64,000 nt of DNA, taken from contig JBMOQX010000073.1 in assembly GCA_049322755.1 (NCBI GenBank), positions 62,001 through 126,000 of the forward strand, given 5' to 3'. This DNA comes from DATIUV01 sp049322755. Lineage in GTDB: Bacteria > Pseudomonadota > Gammaproteobacteria > Burkholderiales > UBA6910. The notes beneath the pieces were generated by a model. It saw only the letters and a list, made by a program, of their open reading frames with translations. It was not told where the DNA came from and ran no database searches. A program made the translations under genes and the position numbers. Of the stretch, positions 36,149 to 43,052 are shown piece after piece (position 1 is the stretch's first letter; every line of letters starts with the position of its first letter).

Positions 36149-36947
36149 CGCCTCGAGCCCGGTCATCCGGTACGCCCGGCTGACCCGCCTCCTCCTCCAC
36201 GTTGCCGAGGGCCTGCTGCGCGTCGCGTTCCAGTTCGGAGCGCTCGACGCGGCGGGCCGCATGCGCACGTTCCGGCGCTGGTCGCTCAAGCTGCTCAGGA
36301 TCGTCGGCGTGCAGCTCTCGGTGCGCGGCGATCCCCCGGGCATCGACCCGCGCACCGGCATCGTGGTGGCCAACCACGTGTCGTGGCTCGACATCTTCGT
36401 CATCGCCGCGGTGAGCCCGTCGCGCTTCGTATCCAAGTCGGAGGTGCGGGACTGGCCGGTGGCGGGCTACCTCGCCACCAAGGCGGGCACCGTCTACCTG
36501 GAACGGGCCCGGCGGCGCGACGCCGCGCGCGTCAACCGGCACATGGCGGAACTGCTGGCCTCGGGCGAGCGCCTGGCGGTGTTCCCCGAGGGCACCACCA
36601 CCGACGGCACCGAACTCCGGCATTTCCACGGCTCGCTGCTGCAGCCGGCGGTGGAATCCGGCGCCCCGCTGTTTCCGGCGGCGCTGCGTTATCTGGACGC
36701 GGACGGCAATCCTGCGCGGGCCGCTGCCTACACCGGCGACGACACCTTCATGCAGTCGCTCAGGCGCATCGTCGCCGCACAGGGATTGCGCGCGGAGCTC
36801 ACTTTCACCGCGCCGGTTTCCGCCGCCGGCCGCACGCGCAACGAGCTGGCGCGGGAAACCGAGCGGCTCATCGCCAGCGCGCTGCGCCTGCCGGCGCCGC
36901 GCAGCCGACCTGAAACACCCGCCGATCCTCCAGCCGCAGCGCCGTGA
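36141..36947 (+). CDS. plsC: 1-acyl-glycerol-3-phosphate/ornithine-lipid acyltransferase (PlsC/OlsA-like)
   Basis: The acyltransferase motifs are clear: NHVSWLD (NHx4D), the FVSKSE segment and FPEGTTTDG. Family-like sequence with a hydrophobic helix (RLLLHVAEGLLRVAFQFG) extends upstream of the first ATG (36261), but the frame has no ATG, GTG or TTG there. The CTG at 36141 has a GAGGGA Shine-Dalgarno 4 bp upstream and overlaps the olsB stop, so I take it as a likely start (268 residues). Next to olsB it probably O-acylates lyso-ornithine lipid. Its last 80 bp overlap apaH on the other strand. Confidence 0.8.
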   Translation: MSSASSPVIRYARLTRLLLHVAEGLLRVAFQFGALDAAGRMRTFRRWSLKLLRIVGVQLSVRGDPPGIDPRTGIVVANHVSWLDIFVIAAVSPSRFVSKSEVRDWPVAGYLATKAGTVYLERARRRDAARVNRHMAELLASGERLAVFPEGTTTDGTELRHFHGSLLQPAVESGAPLFPAALRYLDADGNPARAAAYTGDDTFMQSLRRIVAAQGLRAELTFTAPVSAAGRTRNELARETERLIASALRLPAPRSRPETPADPPAAAP

Positions 36948-37692
36948 GACTGCCGCCCCACAGGCAGCCGGTGTCCAGCGTCGCTAGGTTGTCCTCCAGT
37001 ATCAGCCCCTGGGCCGACCAGTGGCCGCAGACCAGGAAATGGTCGCGGCTGGCGCGCCCGGCCACCCGGTACCACGGCACGTAGCCCGGCGGCGCTTCCC
37101 GCGGGCTGCGCTTGTGGGAGAACTCCATCTGCCCGTCGGGCGTGATCACCCGCAGGCGGGTCATGGCGTTGACGATCACCCGCAGGCGGTCGTAACCCGT
37201 CAGCGCGTCGTCCCAGCGGTCGGGCGCGTTGCCGTACATGTGGCGGCAAAAGCCGTCCAGATCGTCCACCAGCGCGCGCTCGGCTTCCGCCGCAAGCTCT
37301 CGCGCCCGGTCCGCCGACCATTGCGGCAGCAGCCCGGCGTGGACCATCGCGACCCGGTCCTCGAGATGAAACAGCGGCTGCCGGCGCAGCCAGTCCAGCA
37401 GCTCGCCGCGGTCGGGCGCGTCCAGGATCGGCCGCAGCGTGTCCTTGCGGCGCAGCGGCTCGGCGCCCCGCCACACCATCAGCAGGTGCAGGTCGTGGTT
37501 GCCCAGCACCGTCACGGCCCGATCCCCCAGACCCTTCACGAAGCGCAGCACCGCCAGCGACTCCGGTCCGCGATTGACCAGATCGCCGGTGAGCCACAGC
37601 CGGTCGTGCGCCGGATCGAACGCCACCGCTTCCAGCAGGCGCTGGAGCTCGGTGTAGCAGCCCTGCAGGTCGCCGATCGCGTAGGTGGCCAT
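36868..37692 (-). CDS. apaH: Symmetrical diadenosine tetraphosphatase
   Basis: The 274-residue metallophosphatase has YAIGDLQGCYTELQRLL, GDLVNRGPESL and LGNHDLHLL at the N-terminal half, then VHAGLLPQW and CGHWSAQGL. ApaH hydrolyses Ap4A to two ADP. The 3' end is antisense to the end of plsC over 80 bp. A long nested inverted repeat lies upstream of its start. Confidence 0.95.
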   Translation of the reverse strand: MATYAIGDLQGCYTELQRLLEAVAFDPAHDRLWLTGDLVNRGPESLAVLRFVKGLGDRAVTVLGNHDLHLLMVWRGAEPLRRKDTLRPILDAPDRGELLDWLRRQPLFHLEDRVAMVHAGLLPQWSADRARELAAEAERALVDDLDGFCRHMYGNAPDRWDDALTGYDRLRVIVNAMTRLRVITPDGQMEFSHKRSPREAPPGYVPWYRVAGRASRDHFLVCGHWSAQGLILEDNLATLDTGCLWGGSLTALRLEDRRVFQVGCAAPAGAARWR

Positions 37693-37734
37693 GGCGGTTC
37701 AGGTCCGGGTCGTCGCTGTGCGGCAGGGTGGCGA

Positions 37735-37906
37735 TTCACCGCGGAGACGCGGAGATGCGGGGATGCGGAGAAAGGCGGATGAACCGCCAAGGTCGCAAAG
37801 GACGCCAAGGAGAGGCATGGCAAAGACAAAGATACTTTTGAGGTTCCCTTCGCGGCCTTCGCGTCCTTGGCGGTTCAAGTTCGTTTCTCCGCGCCTCCGC
37901 GGTGAA
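37735..37906. repeat. Nested long inverted repeat in the apaH-cytochrome gap
   Basis: The outer arms TTCACCGCGGAGACGCGGAG (37735) and their complement (37886-37906) match at 20 of 21 positions. The inner arms 37781-37810 and 37847-37876 match at 26 of 30, built from the unit CCAAGGACGC(C/G)AAGG. The whole could fold into one long interrupted hairpin. The inner unit recurs at 61670-61854. It fills the 300-bp gap between apaH and the cytochrome terminator; no gene is seen there. Confidence 0.8.
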
Positions 37907-37944
37907 ACGTTCGTTCGATACCGCGTTGGTGCAGGCCACGCAAC

Positions 37945-37973
37945 AAAAAAGGCGCAGACGGGGTCTGCGCCTT
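37945..37973 (-). terminator. Intrinsic terminator of the tri-haem cytochrome gene
   Basis: AAGGCGCAGAC (37949-37959), loop GGG, GTCTGCGCCTT (37963-37973): a perfect 11-bp stem. On the minus strand it is followed by a T run (plus-strand A run 37945-37950). It lies 18 bp after the cytochrome stop. Confidence 0.9.
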
Positions 37974-37990
37974 GCGACGGCAGCGTCCGG

Positions 37991-39136
37991 TTACTTCGAC
38001 TTGGCCACCAGGAAGTCCACCGCCGCCTTGACCTCGGCGTCGGAGAGCGTGGCCATGCCGCCCTTGGCCGGCATCACGCCCTTGCCCTTGATGGCGCTGG
38101 CGTACAGCGCATCGCTGCCCTGGGCGATGCGCGGCGCCCATGCCGCCTTGTCGCCCAGCTTGGGCGCGCCGGCGGCACCGGTGGCGTGGCAGGCGACGCA
38201 GGCCTTGCCGTAGACGGCCTCGCCGTCGGCGGCCGCCGCTTTTTTCTCCGCAGCCGGCGCGGCGGCGGGCGCGGCCGCCGCCGGAGCAGCCGCGGCAGGC
38301 GCCGCGCCCACCGGGCCGCCGCCCTGCTGGAACATGTACAGCACCGCGTTGCGGAACTCGGCGTCGGTCAGGTCCGCCTGGCCGCCGCGCGCCGGCATGT
38401 TGTCGTGGCCGCGGATGGCGGCATTCACCACCGCGTCCAGTCCGCGCGAGACGCGTTGCGACCAGGCCGCGCGGTCGCCGATCTTGGGCGCGCCGCCCTC
38501 GCCGGTGACGTGGCAGCTGCCGCACGTCGCCTCGACGATCTCCTTGCCGCTGCGCTCCTTGGCCGCGGGCGCCGGCGCGGCGGCGGCCTTGGCTGCGGGC
38601 GCCTTGAAGCTGGCGCCCGACTTGTTGGCGATGTACGCCACGGCGCGCGCGATCTCGTCCCTGCTCGCATCGGCGACGCCGCCTTTCGCCGGCATCGCAC
38701 CCTTGCCGTTCCACACCGACGCGGTCAGCGCGTCCAAGCCCTGCCCGATGCGCGGCGCCCACGCTGCCTGGTCGCCGGTCTTCGGCGCACCCGCCACGCC
38801 CGCCGTGTGGCAGGCGCCGCACCCGGCGTTGTAGATCTGCTCGCCGGACCGGTCCTGCCTGGCCGCCGGCGCGGCCGCCGCCTTCATCGCCTGGGCCTTC
38901 CCTTCGGCCTCCGCTGCCGGCGTGCCCGCCACCACCAGCCGCCCCACCGGCGCGATGCGCTGCGCCACCAGCTCGGGGGTCATCGCGCGCGGGTTGGCGG
39001 TGATCCCCCCCGTGACCAGCTGCGCCACGCCGATGATGATCAGCACCGGCACGACGAACGCCAGGATCACGACCACCAGCAGCTGCTTCGGCGTCTTGAT
39101 GGGGGACGAATGTTCTTCGATGTGGATGTCAGCCAT
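37991..39136 (-). CDS. Membrane-anchored tri-haem cytochrome c (three tandem c5-type domains)
   Basis: The 381-residue protein has an N-terminal membrane helix (about 18-42) and three similar cytochrome c domains with CGACH (106-110), CGSCH (205-209) and CVACH (313-317). Each has a downstream MPA(K/R)GG supplying the axial Met. Ala/Pro/Lys linkers (about 176-195, 276-302) separate them. Domain triplication is evident. It is likely a periplasmic electron carrier to an oxidase or reductase; the partner is unknown. It has its own promoter and terminator. Confidence 0.93.
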   Translation of the reverse strand: MADIHIEEHSSPIKTPKQLLVVVILAFVVPVLIIIGVAQLVTGGITANPRAMTPELVAQRIAPVGRLVVAGTPAAEAEGKAQAMKAAAAPAARQDRSGEQIYNAGCGACHTAGVAGAPKTGDQAAWAPRIGQGLDALTASVWNGKGAMPAKGGVADASRDEIARAVAYIANKSGASFKAPAAKAAAAPAPAAKERSGKEIVEATCGSCHVTGEGGAPKIGDRAAWSQRVSRGLDAVVNAAIRGHDNMPARGGQADLTDAEFRNAVLYMFQQGGGPVGAAPAAAAPAAAAPAAAPAAEKKAAAADGEAVYGKACVACHATGAAGAPKLGDKAAWAPRIAQGSDALYASAIKGKGVMPAKGGMATLSDAEVKAAVDFLVAKSK

Positions 39137-39192
39137 GGAGGGTCCTTGGAATCCTTGTCCTTGGTGGCGGTTCGGGGCGGCGGAAACTTGAA

Positions 39193-39221
39193 ATTATAGC
39201 CATCCGCGGGCCGCCGCTCAA
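39193..39221 (-). promoter_or_regulatory. Promoter of the tri-haem cytochrome gene
   Basis: On the minus strand TTGAGC (39221-39216), 17-bp spacer, TATAAT (39198-39193). A perfect -10 and correct spacing, 57 bp before the ATG at 39136. Confidence 0.75.
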
Positions 39222-39231
39222 AGGCTAAGCG

Positions 39232-39260
39232 TGGACGCAATAACGGAAAAACGCTATCAT
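39232..39260 (+). promoter_or_regulatory. Promoter of the tRNA-Arg gene
   Basis: TGGACG (39232-39237), 17-bp spacer, TATCAT (39255-39260). Its predicted start is about 6 nt before the mature tRNA 5' end. It is back-to-back with the cytochrome promoter. Confidence 0.55.
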
Positions 39261-39272
39261 CTTGCCCCTCGT

Positions 39273-39349
39273 GCGCCCGTAGCTCAGCTGGATAGAGTGT
39301 TGGCCTCCGGAGCCAAAGGTCGTGAGTTCGAATCTCGCCGGGCGCGCCA
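39273..39349 (+). tRNA. tRNA-Arg (anticodon CCG)
   Basis: The 77-nt cloverleaf has acceptor GCGCCCG paired with CGGGCGC, a D-arm AGCTCAGCTGGATAGAGT and anticodon stem TTGGC/GCCAA around the loop CTCCGGA (anticodon CCG). The T-loop is TTCGAAT, the discriminator G, and CCA is encoded. Its 3' end is the left junction of a genomic island. Confidence 0.97.
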
Positions 39350-40942
39350 CTCCTGAACAAAACTGGGAACGCCGAAAGCCGCCGATTCTACGCTCGAAAG
39401 AGCGGCCAGCAGGTTGACCGGCGTTCCCATGATGGTCGCCGACTTCTCGCCCACCACGACGTGCTGCGCGAAGGCGCGCACGTAATCGCGACGATAGGCC
39501 CCGTCGCCGGTCCGCAGCTTGCGCCGCGCCGCGGCCGCGAATTGATGCAGGCGGTCGAGGGTGATCTCCTGCGGTTCGGTCCCGTCGGCGTCCTTGGTCG
39601 CCAGGTCGAGCTTCCGCTGCGCCTCGTCCCGCGCCGCCCGAAGCTCGGCCACGCGCGCCTTCAGGTTCGGGTCGCCCAAATCCGCCACGCCCTCCTCGAT
39701 CGCCTGGTACAGGCGCGAGAGCCGCGCGTCGGCCTCGCCCGCCTTGCGCCGCAGCTCGGCGATGCGGGCATGGCGGAGATCAGCCGCCTCGTGCCGCCGC
39801 TCCAGCAGCTCGCGCAGGATCTCGGCGAGGCGGCCGGGCTCCAGCAGCCGCCGCTCGATCTGATCGACCACCACCCGGTCGAGGTGGGCCATCGGCACGC
39901 TCCGGCCTCCGCAGCCGGTCTTGCCGACGCGCGCCGCCGTACCGCAGGTGTAGTAACGGTAGCGCCCGCTCTTGCCGGTGCGCAGCATCATCGCGCCGCC
40001 GCAGTCGGCGCAGAAGCAGATCCCCGTGAGCAGGATCGGACCGCTCACCACCCGCGGCGGCACCACCTTCGGGTTGCGCGCGCGCAGCCGCTCCTGGACG
40101 GCGGCGAACTCCATCGGGTCGACGATCGCCGGCACCGCCATCTCGACCACCTCGGTCTCCGGCTTCGGCTGCTTGGTCTTGTGGTCGCGGGTGTTGAAGC
40201 GGTGCCGCCCGGCATAGGTCGTGCGGGTGAGGATCTGATAGACATGCGCCAGACCGAAACGGCCGCCGTCGCGGGTGCGGATGCCCCGCTCGTTGAGGTG
40301 GCTGGCGATCGCCTTGACGCCCATTGGGCCGCTGCCGTTCTCGCCGGTGAGCGCCAGGCGGAACATCAGCCGGATGGTGTCGGCCTGGAGCGGGTCGATC
40401 TCGAGGCGCTTCTTGATGCGGACGCCGCGCTGCTCGACCGCCACCGCGCGGTAGCCGAGCGGCGGGCGCGAGCCGTTCCAGAAACCCTGGCGCGCGTTCT
40501 CCTTCATCGAGCGCAGCACGTGCTTGGCGTTCTCGCGCGACTGATACTCGTCGAACAGCGCCATGATCTGGCGCATCAGCACGCTGGTCGGGTCGTCGCC
40601 GAGCTCCTGGGTGCGCGAGACCAGCTTGACGCCGTGCTTGTTCAGGCGCCGGACGTAGAACTCCAGCTCGAAATGGTCGCGGAAAAAGCGCGAGAAGGAG
40701 TGGACGACAATGACGTCGAAGGCCGGCGGCTTCTCGGTCGCCGCCTCCATCATGCGCTGGAACTCCGGCCGTCGGTCGTCGGTGGCGCTGGCCCCCGGCT
40801 CCACATATTCGGCGACGATCCGCCAGCCCTTGTCGCGGCAGTAGGCCTCGAGCTGCCGGCGCTGGTCGGGAATTGAAAGGTCATGCTCGGCCTGCCGGCC
40901 GGTCGAGACCCGGAGATAGAGGGCGGCGCGCTGCTCGCTCAC
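39284..40942 (-). CDS. Large serine recombinase (island integrase)
   Basis: The 552-residue protein has an N-terminal resolvase domain (ALYLRVSTGRQ with the catalytic serine near residue 13), a recombinase domain, a zinc beta-ribbon (CADCGGAM, then TCGTAARVGKTGCGG) and a coiled-coil region (about 385-450). The last 19 residues, beginning RRDSNSRPLAPEAN, are read from the antisense strand of the tRNA-Arg gene, and the stop codon lies in the tRNA. The natural C-terminus before integration was therefore probably different. Confidence 0.92.
   Translation of the reverse strand: MSEQRAALYLRVSTGRQAEHDLSIPDQRRQLEAYCRDKGWRIVAEYVEPGASATDDRRPEFQRMMEAATEKPPAFDVIVVHSFSRFFRDHFELEFYVRRLNKHGVKLVSRTQELGDDPTSVLMRQIMALFDEYQSRENAKHVLRSMKENARQGFWNGSRPPLGYRAVAVEQRGVRIKKRLEIDPLQADTIRLMFRLALTGENGSGPMGVKAIASHLNERGIRTRDGGRFGLAHVYQILTRTTYAGRHRFNTRDHKTKQPKPETEVVEMAVPAIVDPMEFAAVQERLRARNPKVVPPRVVSGPILLTGICFCADCGGAMMLRTGKSGRYRYYTCGTAARVGKTGCGGRSVPMAHLDRVVVDQIERRLLEPGRLAEILRELLERRHEAADLRHARIAELRRKAGEADARLSRLYQAIEEGVADLGDPNLKARVAELRAARDEAQRKLDLATKDADGTEPQEITLDRLHQFAAAARRKLRTGDGAYRRDYVRAFAQHVVVGEKSATIMGTPVNLLAALSSVESAAFGVPSFVQEWRARRDSNSRPLAPEANTLSS
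39337..39348 (+). other. attL core at the tRNA-Arg 3' end
   Basis: GCCGGGCGCGCC is identical to 54357-54368. Sequence to the left (GTTCGAATC) also resembles the sequence left of the second copy (GTTCAAAATC), so the duplicated segment is the tRNA T-arm/acceptor 3' half. Confidence 0.6.
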
Positions 40943-40957
40943 GGCCGCGCCCTCCGC

Positions 40958-41194
40958 TCAGCGAACGACCGGGCCGAACAGCGCGTCGAGGACGTCGCCG
41001 AAATGGCGCTCGAAGAGGTCGATCTCGGCCTCGGTGACCGGGATGCGTTCGGGCCAGGTGTCGGTGACCACCCAGCCGTCGAGATCGGCCGACCGCTGAC
41101 CGCGCCGGCAGGGTGTGCGCGGCACGGCATAGTCGTGAAGGTCGTCGGGCTCGGCGAGCGGCCCGAGCCGCGGTCGGCGCCGGTAGGTCCGCAT
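40958..41194 (-). CDS. Small hypothetical protein preceding the recombinase
   Basis: This 78-residue, Arg/Pro-rich protein has a C-terminal acidic helix (VTEAEIDLFERHFGDVLDALF). It lies 15 bp upstream of the recombinase start in the same direction, so co-transcription is likely. I recognise it only as a type of small ORF seen beside such recombinases; it may be a recombination directionality factor or a regulator, unproven. Confidence 0.5.
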   Translation of the reverse strand: MRTYRRRPRLGPLAEPDDLHDYAVPRTPCRRGQRSADLDGWVVTDTWPERIPVTEAEIDLFERHFGDVLDALFGPVVR

Positions 41195-41381
41195 GGGGCC
41201 AGAGTGCCGGCGCGGACACGAACCGCAAACGGAATCGGTCGGCCGTAGCCCGAGCCGGCATAGCAGCCGCTCATGCTGCCGCTAGCGAATGGTGCGGGGG
41301 TCGAAGGCCGGCGAACGGCTGCATAGCGGAGATACTTGCAACTGGCGCCCACAGAAGGTTCCTCCGTCATAGCGGCAGCTC

Positions 41382-41410
41382 TTGTCATGCACGTTGATTT
41401 ACCGTACACT
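41382..41410 (+). promoter_or_regulatory. Promoter of the toxin-antitoxin pair
   Basis: TTGTCA (41382-41387), 17-bp spacer, TACACT (41405-41410). It is followed directly by the palindrome TATG-C-CATA (41411-41419), a possible autoregulatory operator, and a GGAGGA Shine-Dalgarno before the ATG at 41431. Confidence 0.65.
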
Positions 41411-41430
41411 TATGCCATATCGGAGGAGCC

Positions 41431-41727
41431 ATGACAACCTCAACCCGTCGCAAGCGGCCGCCCAAGGACCGCGAATACAAGACCGAGCGCATGGAGCTTC
41501 GCCTTGCGCCTTCGGCCAAGAAGGTCATCCAGCGCGCCATGTCGGTCACAGGCCTCAACGCGGGCGACCTCGCCTATGAGGGCGCGCGCCGTGTGCTGGA
41601 CGAGCACGAGCGCATGGTGCTGACGGGGGCTGATCGCGAAGCTTTCCTCGATGCCGTGCTGAACCCACCCGAGCCGACCGAGAAGCTCGTCGCGGCGCTC
41701 CGCCGTCACCGCGAGCTGTTCGGCTGA
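41431..41727 (+). CDS. DUF1778 (TacA-type) antitoxin
   Basis: The 98-residue protein has a ribbon-helix-helix N-terminal region (KTERMELRLAPSAKKVIQRA) and the DUF1778 C-terminus (DREAFLDAVLNPPEPTEKLVAAL) that wraps the toxin. In TacAT systems this protein neutralises the GNAT toxin and represses its own promoter. The toxin gene starts 5 bp downstream. Confidence 0.92.
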   Translation: MTTSTRRKRPPKDREYKTERMELRLAPSAKKVIQRAMSVTGLNAGDLAYEGARRVLDEHERMVLTGADREAFLDAVLNPPEPTEKLVAALRRHRELFG

Positions 41728-41732
41728 CCGGT

Positions 41733-42239
41733 GTGGGACTTCGTATCGAGCCGCTGGCCGGCCACCACGACCGTTCCGGGTTCTCCTGCGGACAGCCGGA
41801 GCTCGATGACTGGTTCCGGCGGCGCGCCAGTCAGGACGAGAAGCGTAACGTCGCGCGCGTGTTCGTGGCGGTTGACGATGAGTTAGGGGTCGTCGGCTTC
41901 TATTCGCTGAGTTCCTACACCCTGACCCTCACCGATCTGCCGCAGGAGGTCGCGAAGAAGCTGCCCCGTTATAACGCGATCCCGGGGGCGCTCATCGGTC
42001 GGCTGGCGCGCGATGTGCGGGCCCGCGGCCGAGGTGTCGGTGAACTGCTGCTCGCCGATGCCGTGCGGCGAATCCTGGGCGCCGGGCGCTCGCTGGCGGT
42101 CTTCGCCATCGTCGTCGATGCCAAGGATGAAACCGCCGCCGATTTCTACCGCGGCTTCGGGTTCCGCCCGTTTCCCAGCCGACCGCTTCGGTTGTTTCTG
42201 CCGACATCGGTCGCAGCGACGGCGTTTGAGCGAAGCTGA
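41733..42239 (+). CDS. GNAT-type toxin (TacT-like tRNA acetyltransferase)
   Basis: The 168-residue GNAT protein has the acetyl-CoA loop RGRGVG in LARDVRARGRGVGELLLADA, the N-terminal segment HHDRSGFSCGQPELDDWF and the C-terminal tyrosine region ADFYRGFGF. TacT-type toxins acetylate charged tRNA and arrest translation. GTG start at 41733. It probably stabilises the island. Confidence 0.9.
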   Translation: MGLRIEPLAGHHDRSGFSCGQPELDDWFRRRASQDEKRNVARVFVAVDDELGVVGFYSLSSYTLTLTDLPQEVAKKLPRYNAIPGALIGRLARDVRARGRGVGELLLADAVRRILGAGRSLAVFAIVVDAKDETAADFYRGFGFRPFPSRPLRLFLPTSVAATAFERS

Positions 42240-42299
42240 GACCTGAGAGGAGTCCCCTGGACCGGATTGATCCCGCGCGCCGGAGTGAGAACATGCGGC

Positions 42300-42478
42300 G
42301 GAGCGGCTGACATCCGGTGCTTGCCGCCGATCCTGGCGTCGAGCTCCTGCACGGTGCACGTGAACGCTTTGGGCGGGAGTCAGCTCGCAACCGCATCGGC
42401 TTCGACGAACGCCCTGAAGACCTTGTCCGGTCTTGCGGCGAGAACGCGGTGCAGCTTGACGGTGCTGGGCATGATCAT
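42300..42478 (-). pseudogene. AHSA1/SRPBCC-domain protein, nonsense mutated
   Basis: The minus-strand frame from the ATG at 42478 reads MPSTVKLHRVLAARPDKVF, then FRAFVEADAVAS, and meets TGA at 42380-42382. The frame continues LPPKAFTCTVQELDARIGG, so the stop stands where this family has Trp before LPP (TGG to TGA). Similarity ends after about 60 residues where the gene is cut. The usual length is about 140-150 residues. Confidence 0.75.
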
Positions 42479-42662
42479 TTCCTTTCTTCGCGAATGGTGG
42501 CCACCGCCGCGTCGACCGCAGCGATGTCGATCTTCCTCATCGTCATCATCGCCTCCATCGCGCGCTTGGCCTTGGCGCGGTCGGAACTGGTCGTCAGGTC
42601 CATCAGCCGCTTCGGCGTGATCTGCCAGGAGAAGTCCCACCGGTCCTCGCACCAGCCCAGCG
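42475..42662 (-). pseudogene. 3' fragment of a VOC/PhnB-like protein
   Basis: The minus-strand frame reads GWCEDRWDFSWQITPKRLMD, then DRAKAKRAMEAMMTMRKIDI, ending REERK and TGA at 42475. This is the characteristic end of PhnB/3-demethylubiquinone-methyltransferase-like VOC proteins. The first two-thirds are missing; it is fused directly to an MFS 3' fragment. Its stop overlaps the start of the AHSA1 remnant, the natural order in intact genomes. Confidence 0.7.
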
Positions 42663-43001
42663 GCGATCACGGCGACTACAATCGCGATCGCTGCCGCGCC
42701 AAAAGAGATGCCTGCCAAGCCGTCGACGAGTGCCGCGCGCCGAGGTCGCGCCTGCTTCTCTTAGCGAGTGCGCAAGCGGCGCCGCCGCGGCCGGCAGGTC
42801 TCCGGCCGCGACCTTGGCGATAAACCCGTGACCATAGGCGCCGAGCGACGAAGCGAGGCCCGAGCCGACCAGGGCTCCCAGACCGGCTATGCCGACGCCG
42901 AAGCCCAGCTGGCGCATGGTGTTGTTGATGCCCAAGGCCATCCCGCCGCGCTCGGGCTCAACCACGCTGATGGCCACGTTCGAGAGCTCGCCGTTGATCA
43001 T
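42655..43001 (-). pseudogene. 3' fragment of an MFS transporter, frameshifted
   Basis: The minus-strand frame from 43001 reads INGELSNVAISVVEPERGG, then NTMRQLGFGVGIAGLGAL, the last part of a drug-efflux MFS protein. Near 42760 the reading shifts, and the last membrane helix (AGISFGAAAIAIVVAVIAAG) continues in another frame to about 42655. Both the 5' part and the natural stop are lost. Confidence 0.7.
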
Positions 43002-43052
43002 CCCTAAAGGTCGATGGGAGAGTGACCGACTCCATGCGGGCTTCTTGTCGTC

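Noticed and set aside
37735..37906. Insertion sequence or MITE with transposase
   Set aside because: Inverted repeats are present, but there are no transposase gene and no clear target-site duplication, so I call it a dispersed palindromic repeat only.
39067..39360. Minus-strand frame through the tRNA (GEIRTHDLWLRR-type peptide)
   Set aside because: It is the well-known spurious translation of the antisense strand of a tRNA gene.
40881..41409. Several other minus-strand frames overlapping the small ORF before the recombinase
   Set aside because: They share the region in other frames and lack good starts and protein-like composition. Only the 78-codon frame looked plausible.
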